Below are positions 1 to 8,790 of a stretch of 33,410 nt of DNA, one piece after another. The notes below the pieces were generated by a model that ran no database searches, was not told the DNA's origin, and saw only the letters and a program-made list of their open reading frames with translations. Position 1 is the first letter of the stretch; the number at the start of each line of letters is the position of its first letter. The translations under genes and the position numbers were made by a program. The DNA comes from an uncultured bacterium (GTDB taxonomy: Bacteria; Vulcanimicrobiota; Xenobia; Xenobiales; Xenobiaceae): assembly GCA_934621605.1 (NCBI GenBank), contig CAKTUZ010000029.1, positions 1 through 33,410 on the forward strand, in the 5' to 3' direction.

Positions 1-6
1 GTCTTG

Positions 7-40
7 GACGGCTCCGCCCGGCCAATCAAACCGGAGCGTC
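7..40. other. GC-rich hairpin at the left edge
   Basis: Bases 7-16 and 32-40 can pair over nine base pairs with one bulged G, leaving a 15-base loop. The segment is GC-rich compared with the AT-rich DNA that follows, and no T-run comes after it, so it is not a standard intrinsic terminator. It could be the 3' part of a gene or structured RNA that begins outside the window. All forward frames through it close by about base 72. Its identity cannot be judged from this fragment. Confidence 0.3.
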
Positions 41-331
41 GATATGGCCATAACTGCAGCTAACATAAAATAGCTAACGGCGGGCCTACCCTATTAGCGT
101 TGCTTACGTAAAAAATTGCGCCTACATCAACATGCATAAACAAAAAAGCGCAACATATTATTTTATTAGCTGAAAAGCACAAATAACAGCAAGCAAAAAA
201 TGGCAGGCAGGAAGCTATTTTTTTTTGCAGTAGCTATCAGCAAATTTTTATACGGGAACGAACGGCAACGTCTATCGCAAGACGCTGTTTTTTTATGCCT
301 GAGCTCAAGCTTGGCTAGAAGGAAGTTACAC
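41..331. other. Intergenic region and sdaA leader
   Basis: This stretch has no convincing gene. The serine dehydratase frame stays open back to base 200, but the extra 44 residues have no counterpart in the family and span a terminator-like hairpin at 265-294. An inverted repeat, TTGCGC at 116-121 and GCGCAA at 148-153, sits further upstream. A weak promoter-like pair (TTGCAG near 226, TATACG near 249) is possible but far from consensus. Confidence 0.4.
265..294 (+). terminator. Terminator-like hairpin in the sdaA leader
   Basis: CGTCT at 269-273 pairs with AGACG at 280-284 over a six-base loop. Two or three further pairs follow outside one mismatch (266/287, 267/286, and a G-T at 265/288). 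Seven T residues follow at 288-294. The shape is that of an intrinsic terminator, and it ends 37 bases before the sdaA start codon. It may end transcription from upstream or act as an attenuator for sdaA. The stem is short, so strength is uncertain. Confidence 0.4.
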
Positions 332-1699
332 ATGTCAGACGCACCGATTTTAACGACTTTGGAAGAGCTTTATAAATTCGGCCCCGGCCCTTCCAGTTCG
401 CATACTATGGGCCCTATGTTGGCAGGCTACAATTTCTATCGACTAATGGCCAATCAAGCTGAAGAAGTATTACAAAAAGCAGCTAAATTAGACGTTATTT
501 TACTGGGCAGTCTAAGCGCTACCGGAAAAGGACATGGCACTGACAGAGCCGTTTTAGCCGGTGTTCTAGGTAAGCAACCTGAGAACTGTGATCCCGATTT
601 TTTAGACGAATTAGCCGAAAATCGCCAAAATAAATACGAGCTGAATTTAGGCCCTTTTCATACCCTTTTAGCTGTTGATGATATTATTTACGGAGCGACC
701 GTAGGCAATTTTTATCACCCCAACACTATGCAAATAAAATTGTACGATTCCAACGGCCAAATTTTATTGGAAAGAGAATATTATTCAGTAGGCGGCGGTT
801 TTATTGAATGGAAGGGGCATAAACTGGAAGAGAAACCCCTTCCCCCCTATCCTTACACAACATTTAAGGAATTAAAAAGCTATGTCAACGAAGAGCGCTC
901 CTTATTTGATGTTCTGCTGGCTAACGAAATGACCCTAACCGGCAAAAGTGAACGCGAAGTTATGGAATTTGTCGCTAAGGTTGTACAAGTTATGCAACGC
1001 TCGGCCATGAGCGGTATGCATAAAACTGGCAAACTTCCTGGCCCTTTGGGCTTGCAAAGCAAAGCCCGCCGCTTGTTGGATAAATTTAAAAGTCGCCTGG
1101 AATTTTCCGCAGAGATGGCCATTACAGCCGTAGCCGCCGTAGCAATTGCCGTCAGTGAAGAAAATGCCCGCGGCCACGTAATTTGCACCGCTCCAACGGC
1201 AGGTTCAGCGGGCGTTATGGCCGGCGCTGTTCAGGTTTTACTTAATCGCAATGCTCACGACTTGCGTCGCGTTTGCGAAAGTCTTATCGTGGCTGCTGCC
1301 ATTGGCTTTTTATGCAAGAGAAATGCCACTATTTCCGGTGCCGAGGGTGGGTGCCAAGCAGAAGTAGGCGTAGCTTCTGCTATGACAGCAGCTCTGTTGG
1401 TAAACTACCGCGGCGGCAAAGCAGAAATAATCGAAAACGCAGCCGAATCGGCACTAGAACAGCATTTAGGCTTAACTTGCGATCCTGTAGGCGGATATGT
1501 GCAAATTCCCTGTATAGAGCGCAATGGCTTCGGTATTATCAAAGCTTGGACAGCTAGCAGCATAGCCCTAGACGAAGCTGCCAGCAGTCACATGGTCGAT
1601 CTGGATAGTTGCATAGAAGCTATGAATCTGACCGCCAAAGAAATGTCCTCCAAGTATAAGGAAACAGCCGAAGGCGGCTTGGCCAAAGTATTGTGCTAA
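332..1699 (+). CDS. sdaA: L-serine ammonia-lyase, single-chain, iron-sulfur type
   Basis: Deaminates L-serine to pyruvate and ammonia in the cytoplasm using an oxygen-sensitive [4Fe-4S] cluster that binds substrate through its open iron site. The 455-residue product begins with the family N-terminal domain, whose signature GPGPSSSHTMGPM is at residues 17-29. The C-terminal catalytic domain has the three cluster cysteines at about 341 (GAEGGCQAEVG), 383 (CDPVGG) and 394 (PCIERN). These match the spacing of the three cysteines in E. coli SdaA. The ATG at 332 is preferred over an in-frame start at 200: GAAGGAAG lies just upstream, homologs begin here, and the longer form would read through a terminator-like hairpin. 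The gene converges on the flavodiiron gene. A labile Fe-S dehydratase suggests anaerobic amino-acid use. Family assignment is very secure. Confidence 0.96.
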   Translation: MSDAPILTTLEELYKFGPGPSSSHTMGPMLAGYNFYRLMANQAEEVLQKAAKLDVILLGSLSATGKGHGTDRAVLAGVLGKQPENCDPDFLDELAENRQNKYELNLGPFHTLLAVDDIIYGATVGNFYHPNTMQIKLYDSNGQILLEREYYSVGGGFIEWKGHKLEEKPLPPYPYTTFKELKSYVNEERSLFDVLLANEMTLTGKSEREVMEFVAKVVQVMQRSAMSGMHKTGKLPGPLGLQSKARRLLDKFKSRLEFSAEMAITAVAAVAIAVSEENARGHVICTAPTAGSAGVMAGAVQVLLNRNAHDLRRVCESLIVAAAIGFLCKRNATISGAEGGCQAEVGVASAMTAALLVNYRGGKAEIIENAAESALEQHLGLTCDPVGGYVQIPCIERNGFGIIKAWTASSIALDEAASSHMVDLDSCIEAMNLTAKEMSSKYKETAEGGLAKVLC

Positions 1700-1706
1700 G
1701 AGATAA

Positions 1707-1738
1707 AGGGCTCCGTTTCCCTTAAGAAACGAAGCCCT
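1707..1738. terminator. Bidirectional hairpin between sdaA and flavodiiron gene
   Basis: AGGGCT-x-CGTTTC at 1707-1719 pairs with GAAACG-x-AGCCCT at 1726-1738, giving 12 pairs around one mismatch and a six-base loop. It lies between two convergent stop codons and probably ends both transcripts. The flanking T-runs are short, so it may be a weak or Rho-assisted terminator. Confidence 0.7.
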
Positions 1739-1756
1739 GTATTTCCAAGTTAGATT

Positions 1757-2962
1757 TTAAGCTTTAAAAGAGTCGGCGATATTGGCTGCTAATTGCTTGA
1801 GCTCTTCAACATCGTGTTCATCCAAAGCAGAAGCGAACTCTACGGAGCCAAGTAAGCGCATATCGTTCATTTTTTCAAGGTAGCAATTCATAATTTTCAC
1901 AGACTGTGGAGCCCAAGAGCCGTTACCTATTAAAGCCACATCCCTATTCTTGAGACCGTGAGCTTGTAAACTGTGCAGCAAATGAGTCATTTGCGGATAA
2001 AGATCATTCATATAAGTAGGCGCTGCAAATACTAAATGACTGCAACGGAAGCTTTCGGCTACCAAATAGGCACAGTCTACATTGGAAACATCATAAATAC
2101 TGATATTATTGATTCCCAACTTGTCCAATTCCGCACCTAAAATTTCCGCAGCATTTTCGGTATGGTGATACATAGAACCGAAAGCAATCATAACAGCCTT
2201 ATCTTCGGGAGTATAAGTGGCCCACTTAGTATATTTATCAACAATATAAGCGAAATCATCACGTAAAATTAAACCATGCAGCGGACAAATAATTTTAAAG
2301 TCCAAGCCGGAAGCCGCTTTCAAAAGTCTGGCCGCCTGCATACCGTACTTACCAACAATATTTGTATAATAACGGCGATACTCGCTAATGTTGGCTCGCA
2401 TGTCGGCATGATCGTTAAAAATGTTGCCATTTAAAGCACCGAAACTGCCAAAAGCGTCAGCGGAGAAGAGCACTTTGTGAGTGGCATCATAAGTAACCAT
2501 AACTTCTGGCCAATGGACCATAGGGGCGAAGACAAAAGTCAAGGAAGTTTTACCTACTTGCAAAGTTTCGCCATTGCCAACAACCACAAAGCGATCAGGC
2601 CAATTTTTAGCTTCGGGGAAAAATTGCTTTAAGAAAGTTAAAGTCTTGGCATTAACTACAATTTTAACTTCAGGATACTTGGTAGCGACAGCAGCAATAC
2701 CAGCGCAGTGGTCAGGCTCCATATGCTGGACGATTAAATAATTAAGTTTACGCCCATGCAAAGCATATTCCAAATTCTCGAAATAACGAGTTAAAACGGC
2801 TTCATCGGCCGTATCCATAACGGCAGTCTCTTCATCGTCAATGAAATAAGAGTTGTAAGAAACACCGAATTGCAAAGGAAAATGATTTTCAAAAAGGCTA
2901 ATGCGCCTATCGTTGGCGCCCATCCAATAAATATTGTCAGTAACGTTAATTACGTTATGCAT
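1757..2962 (-). CDS. Flavodiiron protein (FprA-type A-type flavoprotein, O2/NO reductase)
   Basis: Flavodiiron proteins reduce oxygen to water or nitric oxide to nitrous oxide in anaerobes, taking electrons from rubredoxin or F420-type donors. The 401-residue protein has an N-terminal metallo-beta-lactamase-like domain with diiron ligands in HMEPDH (about 80-85), APMVHWPE, SADAFGSFG and CPLHG. It ends in a flavodoxin-like FMN domain opening with IAFGSMYHHTENAAE near residue 259. There is no extra C-terminal rubredoxin or flavin reductase domain, so this is the minimal class. The start follows GAGGTTAAAT, a good ribosome site. It lies 62 bases after ligA on the same strand and may share its transcript. 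It converges with the oxygen-sensitive SdaA gene, and oxygen detoxification would fit that neighbour. It is unclear whether O2 or NO is the main substrate. Confidence 0.93.
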   Translation of the reverse strand: MHNVINVTDNIYWMGANDRRISLFENHFPLQFGVSYNSYFIDDEETAVMDTADEAVLTRYFENLEYALHGRKLNYLIVQHMEPDHCAGIAAVATKYPEVKIVVNAKTLTFLKQFFPEAKNWPDRFVVVGNGETLQVGKTSLTFVFAPMVHWPEVMVTYDATHKVLFSADAFGSFGALNGNIFNDHADMRANISEYRRYYTNIVGKYGMQAARLLKAASGLDFKIICPLHGLILRDDFAYIVDKYTKWATYTPEDKAVMIAFGSMYHHTENAAEILGAELDKLGINNISIYDVSNVDCAYLVAESFRCSHLVFAAPTYMNDLYPQMTHLLHSLQAHGLKNRDVALIGNGSWAPQSVKIMNCYLEKMNDMRLLGSVEFASALDEHDVEELKQLAANIADSFKA

Positions 2963-3024
2963 ATTTAACCTCTTTCCTGATAGTTTATGTAAAAAACTAA
3001 AATTGACTTTCGACTGTTTGCGGC

Positions 3025-5403
3025 CTAAGCGTTTTCGCCTTCCAAGCTTCCCTTATCGATTAAAATCATCAATTGCTTTTGGTTGATAATAGTCACCTTA
3101 TGCTTGGCAGCTGCTGCCAATTTAGCAGCGCCGGGCTTAGTACCTTCTACCAAATAATCGGTATTTTTGCTGACGCTGCTAGTTACCTTGGCACCATGAC
3201 TGCGCAATAAAGCGTCGGCCCCGTCGCGGCTAAATCCGTCTAAGGTTCCGGTAATAACCATAGTTAAGCCCTTAAGAGTTTGGGCTTTACCCTCAGAAGC
3301 CGTATCCAAAAAGTTGACTCCAGCTTGACGCAGCAGTTCAATATTGGCCAAATTATCCTTTTGGCTGAAATATTCAACCAAGGAATTTTTAACAATAGGC
3401 CCCAATCCAGGCACACCTTGCAAACTATCCGGCCCAGCCTGAGCTGCTTCAATAAGTTTATCCAAAGATTTGAAGTGGCCAGCTAAAGCGATAGCGAATC
3501 TGTCGCCAATACCTTCTATGCCAAGAGCGCAAAGCAAATTAGCCAAAGGCTGTTGGCAACTCTCTTCGATTTGCTTTTTGATCTTTTTGGCATTGACTTT
3601 GCTGCCACAAGCCGAAGCTAAAACATCTTCAGTAAGTGAATATAATTCTCCAGCCAGACGAAGTTGATGCTCGCGCACCAAATTTTCAATAATTTTGCGA
3701 CCTAAACCGTCAATATTCATAGCTTTACGCGAGCAAAAATATTCCAAGTTACCAATAACTCTCTCAGGACATCGCACATTTGGACAGCACAATTCTTTGA
3801 CATTATTATAATCGTTTAATACAGTAATTTCGCTGACGTCTAATTTAGCACCGCAACTGGGACATTTATCAACAAGTCTGAGCCCCTGACCATGCAACAC
3901 TTTGCTAATTTGCGGGATAATAGCTGCTGCTTTGTAAATAGCAACCGTATCACCTATGCGCAAACGGCGCACGTAACTGATATTATGCAAAGAAGCTCGA
4001 CTTACAGTAGAACCTTCTAAACGCACAGGCTTAACAACAACCACAGGAGTGAGAGCGCCAGTTCGGCCTACTTGGTAGATAATATCTTCCACTACGGTTT
4101 CAACTTCGCGTGGAGGGAACTTATAAGCTATAGCCCACTTAGGAGCGGTAGCTTCACGACCGATCTTTTTTTGCCAAGCAAAATCATCAACTTTAACGAC
4201 AATACCATCAATATCGAAGTCGATTAACTCTTGAGTATTGCCCCCCCAATCTAAACAAAATTGGATAACTTCATCGATATTATGATGGTGAGCAATAGGG
4301 TCGCCTTCTAAATTGGGTTGCAAACTGCGGCAAACCTTAAAACCTGCTTTATGTAAATAAGCTAATGCCTGACTTTGTGAATTAACTTCAGCAGGCGGAT
4401 TGATTAAAGTGTAGGCAAAAAAGCTCAAACGGCGTTCTTTCACAATTGTAGGATCAAGCTGACGCAACGATCCGGAGGCCAAATTGCGCGGGTTGGCCTT
4501 TTGCTTATCTTCCGGTAACTGAGCGTTGATATCCATAAATACAGAGCGGCGCATATATACTTCGCCACGCACTTCAAAACGATCAGCAGGACAAAAATCA
4601 GGTAATTCTTGCGGAATATCTTCAATTTGTCTCACATTTTCGGTAACATCTTCACCTACACTACCATTGCCACGCGTAGCTCCTAAAACTAGCTGACGAT
4701 TTTCGTAAATTAAACTCATAGACAAACCGTCAATTTTTAACTCAGTTACATAAGAAAGCTCCCCTTCCCCAACCGACTCACGAATTTTTTTGTCAAATTC
4801 TCTCAATTCTTCAATGTTGAGAGCATTATTTAAAGAGAGCATTTGCTCTTTATGTTCTACTTTAGGAAAGCGATCCGAAGCCTGACCGCCGATTTGCGAA
4901 CTTGGCGAATCGGGACTAATCGACTTAGGAAAATGTTCCTCAAAATAAAGCAAGCAACGCTTCAGAACATCATAAAGATGATCATCGACACGGTTGTCGT
5001 CTTGATTGTAATAGGCGTCATTGTATTTATTTATTAAGACACTCAAATTGCGCAACAGAGAAGTAGGCTTAAAAGCACGAGCATTGTCAGGCTCTTCCTT
5101 AAATTTAGTAAGTAAAGAAAGAACTGTTTCCAAGGCCTTAAGTTCATTTTCATCAAGGCCGTCTCGGCCTTCGCGTTTTTCTTCGATGCAATGGGCAACA
5201 AAACGCCCCAAATAATCCAGAGCGGCTTCTAAATCAGCTTTTATTTCAGCAGGTACTTCAAGCGCTCCAGCTACAGTGTACGCCACTCCACTCAAGCGTT
5301 CTTCAGTATTGTCTTCACCGACAAAAAGATCGGCCTGCAGCACCCTATCGTTACCGCGACCACCTTCGTTATTATTAGCAATAATGCTGTTTTCCCTATT
5401 CAT
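3025..5403 (-). CDS. ligA: NAD-dependent DNA ligase with N-terminal extension
   Basis: Seals 3'-OH/5'-phosphate nicks during replication and repair, using NAD+ to adenylate itself. From about residue 115 the 792-residue product follows the LigA plan. It has domain Ia with YYNQDDNRVDDHLYD, the adenylation motif ELKIDG with the nucleophilic lysine at 223, and an OB fold. These are followed by a four-cysteine zinc finger (CPSC...LCCP...RCPE, about 512-545), helix-hairpin-helix repeats and a C-terminal BRCT domain (about 708-785). The catalytic lysine is about residue 115 in E. coli, so some 108 residues are extra at the N terminus. That segment is helical, acidic and unlike anything I recognise. 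Only a weak GGGAAAAA site precedes the ATG at 5403. No in-frame ATG occurs between the segment and the core, so a shorter form would need a GTG or TTG start. It is divergent from addB. Confidence 0.95.
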   Translation of the reverse strand: MNRENSIIANNNEGGRGNDRVLQADLFVGEDNTEERLSGVAYTVAGALEVPAEIKADLEAALDYLGRFVAHCIEEKREGRDGLDENELKALETVLSLLTKFKEEPDNARAFKPTSLLRNLSVLINKYNDAYYNQDDNRVDDHLYDVLKRCLLYFEEHFPKSISPDSPSSQIGGQASDRFPKVEHKEQMLSLNNALNIEELREFDKKIRESVGEGELSYVTELKIDGLSMSLIYENRQLVLGATRGNGSVGEDVTENVRQIEDIPQELPDFCPADRFEVRGEVYMRRSVFMDINAQLPEDKQKANPRNLASGSLRQLDPTIVKERRLSFFAYTLINPPAEVNSQSQALAYLHKAGFKVCRSLQPNLEGDPIAHHHNIDEVIQFCLDWGGNTQELIDFDIDGIVVKVDDFAWQKKIGREATAPKWAIAYKFPPREVETVVEDIIYQVGRTGALTPVVVVKPVRLEGSTVSRASLHNISYVRRLRIGDTVAIYKAAAIIPQISKVLHGQGLRLVDKCPSCGAKLDVSEITVLNDYNNVKELCCPNVRCPERVIGNLEYFCSRKAMNIDGLGRKIIENLVREHQLRLAGELYSLTEDVLASACGSKVNAKKIKKQIEESCQQPLANLLCALGIEGIGDRFAIALAGHFKSLDKLIEAAQAGPDSLQGVPGLGPIVKNSLVEYFSQKDNLANIELLRQAGVNFLDTASEGKAQTLKGLTMVITGTLDGFSRDGADALLRSHGAKVTSSVSKNTDYLVEGTKPGAAKLAAAAKHKVTIINQKQLMILIDKGSLEGENA

Positions 5404-5505
5404 GGCGTTCTTTTTTTCCCGCTTTATGCTATATCCTCTAAGGCAAACTTAACTTGACAAAAATAGGATAGGGGATTGTCCACTTTCGTCTAAAACGCTT
5501 TATCT

Positions 5506-8500
5506 ATGAATAAAACTTATCAAACCATCACAGATTTTATAAACTTAACTGAGAGCGATCCTACAGCCATTATTATTGTACAAGACAATCAATACTTAGA
5601 TTTTTTTATCAAACAACTCAACCAATATCATTTGGATAAAGGACGACAAGCTTGGCTCAGTCCCAATATTAAAACTATCTCTGTTTGGAGTCAGGAGCTT
5701 TGGAATCGACTCCATTTACATCAAATCTTTCTAGGCTGCGATTTACCTAAACTTTTAAATCCCCTCAGCGAACGACTTGTCTTTGGTAAGCTGGTTCATG
5801 AATGGAATGAAAAACATAATTATAAACTTTTAAATGTCGAGGGCACAGCTTCAGCTATCGCCAAGTGCTGGCGTTTACTTTGTCAGTATAACTGTACGCC
5901 TAAATTGCCCCCTTATATAGAGAAGTTTCCGGTACAATCAGTCAACACCGACATCGGATGGTCTTCTATTTCCGAGGATTTTATTAACCATATCCAAAAC
6001 AGTGATCGCGAACTATATGCTATTAACGAAGATCATAAAGCCTTTATTGAAATAGCTGAGAATTATTGCCGTTATATGGAAGAGCACTCAGCTTTAAGCG
6101 GTTTACTGCTGCATAATGCGCTTATTTACTTTATGAAATTACTCCCCCGAGAAGCATTACCCCAAAACCAAAAGCTAGTTTTTGCCAACTTTATTGAATA
6201 TACTTACCCTCAATTAACCAGCTGGCAACAAGCCTTGGTAGATTTGGGTTTTCACATAGAAACCCCTATTTACAAAAATACTCCTGCTCCGGAATTAACT
6301 TTAATAGCTAGTCAAGGAAGCGATAAAGTTATTACCCCGTTTGAAAATTTCGAGCAAGAGCTGGCTCAAGCCGTCAATTATATTAAGCCCAAATTAGCTG
6401 ATCCCAGTTACAGTGCTGCCCTAATTATTCCCCAGCATAATGAAGCGACTTATCGTCTGTTAGATAAATATATAAATCCGCAAATTCTTTTCATAAAAGG
6501 CGACAACAAACGCTCTTATGAAGCTAGTAGTGGTTTGAACTTGATGCAGACTCCTTTAGGTGGCGATCTTAACGCAGTTATCCAATTAGCCGGACAAAAA
6601 CTTAATCGCCTACAAATTTTAAGTTTAGTACAGAACAGTTTTCTTTACGGCGCTCAAGCTGAATTTTCTCAGCGCTGCCACTTATATGCAAGAATTCGCC
6701 AAGATCACCGCAGTGAGTATAGTTTACGAGATCTCTACGATTTGGCCCAACAAAGCAAATGCACACGTTTGGCCAATTTGGCAGCTTTAACAGCTCAATT
6801 TACCCCCCAGCAAGGTAATGAATTGCGCCAAAGCTTTAAAAATCTAAAGGAAAGATATCGCCAAACAATTGCCCGAAACAAAAAATCGTCTTCTTTAAAA
6901 ACAAAAACGGAAAATGTTCTATTAAATTGGCCCGAACATAATATTCACTTCGGCGCTCAAAAATATACTTTACCCGCTTGGATCGATTACTGCCGAACTT
7001 TACTGAAGGTATGGTTTTCATGCCCTCAACAGTCACATGCCAAATTAGTTTTGCTCACTTACTTGTCGCGATTGCGTTCATTTTGCACCATTTCCAATTA
7101 TTATACAATTGAAGCTTTAACTTTTCAGGATATTAGACGTTATTTGCGCTTGGGTTTACGCAATGTCAAATTACCTGCAGCCGGTTGTACTACAGAAGCC
7201 CCCCGCTTTAAGGTGCTCAATTTACGCAAAGCCTTACGCCGCCATTTTACAGAGCTAATCCTTTTAGGATTCAACTCCGAAGCTTTTCCCACCCCGGTAA
7301 AATATCAAGGTTTTATCCCTCAGCCTCTACTGGCTGAATTGGGCTGGCCTCAGGGTAGTGCCTCCCTTTGCCTAAAAGCTGCCTTGGATTCTTTACAAAA
7401 CTTAAGATATTGTGCCGACAGAATTATTCTCTCTTTTGCCAACAATATCGATAAAAACGACAGCACTGTAACTGCCGAAGTCAGCCCTCTGTGGAAAGAA
7501 CCGTCGTTAAAATGTACTTTAAAAGGTAGTTACGCTGAATTAAAAAAATCCGCTAAACCTATTACAGAAGAAGCCGCAATGCCCACTTCAGCTTTAACAA
7601 CTACAATAATACCTAATCCGCTTAATACTTACGGATTACAGCCTTTACCAACTGAACAGGCAGCAACTATTTGCGAAACTATAGAAGAAATAGCTCCTAC
7701 ACCGGCCCGTCCTAACAAATTGGAAAAAAATGGCACTCTATCTTTCCAGGGCGGTGTAAGAGTAATCAGTTCCATGGCCAATTGTCCTCTCCAGGCTTTG
7801 CTCTGCCATCGTTTAGGTTGTTCTTCCGGAGAAGAAAGAATTAAAAACGGTTTTGATACCAGTTTAGATCGCGGTAATCTATTGCATAAGTGTTTGCAAA
7901 AATTTTGGGATGAGTATAAAAATGTGCCCGACAGTCAAGCCACTTCCAGTCGCAGTCAAGTTTTAGAATCAATTTTAGCCCCAAGTGAAGACAAAAACGC
8001 CGATTTCGCTGAAATTGATTTCAGCTTACTTGAAGCTAAAATAAAAACTTTGGTACATCAAGTATTACATACTGAAGAATACAAAACTTTAAGCCAATAT
8101 GTTTTGAATAACGAAGAAAAAACAGCTACAAATATCTTATTAGAGTGGTTAAAGTATGAACTAAATCCAAATGTGCGTCGTGATTTCAGCGTTATTGCCT
8201 TAGAGCAGCCAATCACTTTAGCCATTCCAATTGCTTCCAAGCAAAACTTACCCTGTTCCTCATTAGTTTGCTCCGGTACTGTCGACCGCATTGACCAATT
8301 ACAGGACAAACAACAAGCTCTCGGACAAATTATTATCGACTATAAAACCGGCAACGCCTATAATGCAATTGTCAAAGCTTGGGATCCCCAGGATGATTTT
8401 TCGGCCAACAAACAACCAAGAGACTATCAGTTGCCCCTCTATGCTTTTGCTTCGGGCAATGACATCTATCAGGGCATATTATTTGCCAAACTGAAAAAAG

Positions 8501-8790
8501 ATACTTTTGTCGGCAAAGCCAACTTCACTAACGAAGCTATTAAAACCAATTTACAAGGAGCTATTGCCGCCAATAGCAATTCACGCGGAACAGGAGATAA
8601 TTTGGAACCTTGGGGAGATTTTAGAACTCATTGCCAAGAACGCTTCCAAGCCTTGGCAACCCAATATTTGGAAGGCAGTTGTCAACGCACCACAAACAAA
8701 ACGCTATGCGACAATTGCCAATTTAAGCAACTGTGCCATGTAGGCGGAATTGACGACAACACTGATAGTGAAGAGGAATTTTCTTCTTAA
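5506..8790 (+). CDS. addB: AddB-like PD-(D/E)XK nuclease with Fe-S cysteines
   Basis: Probable partner subunit of an AddAB-type helicase-nuclease that resects double-strand breaks and loads recombinase. The 1094-residue protein has a degraded helicase-like N-terminal part; I see no Walker A motif. Its C-terminal RecB-family nuclease domain has Asp about 927 (GTVDRID) and D945-Y-K947 (IIIDYKTG). Four cysteines match the AddB iron-sulfur staple: one near 760 (ANCPLQ), then 1068, 1071 and 1077 in the C-x2-C-x5-C pattern. Overall it resembles the proteobacterial PD-(D/E)XK proteins paired with UvrD-like helicases more than Bacillus AddB. It is divergent from ligA. Its TAA overlaps the stop codon of the convergent helicase gene at 8787-8790, whereas addB and addA are normally cotranscribed. 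Nuclease identity is firm; the subunit name is an inference from context. Confidence 0.85.
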   Translation: MNKTYQTITDFINLTESDPTAIIIVQDNQYLDFFIKQLNQYHLDKGRQAWLSPNIKTISVWSQELWNRLHLHQIFLGCDLPKLLNPLSERLVFGKLVHEWNEKHNYKLLNVEGTASAIAKCWRLLCQYNCTPKLPPYIEKFPVQSVNTDIGWSSISEDFINHIQNSDRELYAINEDHKAFIEIAENYCRYMEEHSALSGLLLHNALIYFMKLLPREALPQNQKLVFANFIEYTYPQLTSWQQALVDLGFHIETPIYKNTPAPELTLIASQGSDKVITPFENFEQELAQAVNYIKPKLADPSYSAALIIPQHNEATYRLLDKYINPQILFIKGDNKRSYEASSGLNLMQTPLGGDLNAVIQLAGQKLNRLQILSLVQNSFLYGAQAEFSQRCHLYARIRQDHRSEYSLRDLYDLAQQSKCTRLANLAALTAQFTPQQGNELRQSFKNLKERYRQTIARNKKSSSLKTKTENVLLNWPEHNIHFGAQKYTLPAWIDYCRTLLKVWFSCPQQSHAKLVLLTYLSRLRSFCTISNYYTIEALTFQDIRRYLRLGLRNVKLPAAGCTTEAPRFKVLNLRKALRRHFTELILLGFNSEAFPTPVKYQGFIPQPLLAELGWPQGSASLCLKAALDSLQNLRYCADRIILSFANNIDKNDSTVTAEVSPLWKEPSLKCTLKGSYAELKKSAKPITEEAAMPTSALTTTIIPNPLNTYGLQPLPTEQAATICETIEEIAPTPARPNKLEKNGTLSFQGGVRVISSMANCPLQALLCHRLGCSSGEERIKNGFDTSLDRGNLLHKCLQKFWDEYKNVPDSQATSSRSQVLESILAPSEDKNADFAEIDFSLLEAKIKTLVHQVLHTEEYKTLSQYVLNNEEKTATNILLEWLKYELNPNVRRDFSVIALEQPITLAIPIASKQNLPCSSLVCSGTVDRIDQLQDKQQALGQIIIDYKTGNAYNAIVKAWDPQDDFSANKQPRDYQLPLYAFASGNDIYQGILFAKLKKDTFVGKANFTNEAIKTNLQGAIAANSNSRGTGDNLEPWGDFRTHCQERFQALATQYLEGSCQRTTNKTLCDNCQFKQLCHVGGIDDNTDSEEEFSS

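Noticed and set aside
200..331. Extended N terminus of the serine dehydratase frame starting at ATG 200
   Set aside because: The 44 extra residues have no family counterpart and span a terminator-like hairpin; ATG 332 has a good ribosome site and the three Fe-S cysteines then match E. coli SdaA numbering within two residues.
5432..5470. Inverted repeat TATCCT / AGGATA between ligA and addB as an operator
   Set aside because: Six-base arms 27 bases apart are easily expected by chance; no supporting structure.
5454..5480. TTGACA as a promoter for the AddB-like gene
   Set aside because: The bases at the expected -10 position (TGTCCA region) do not resemble TATAAT.
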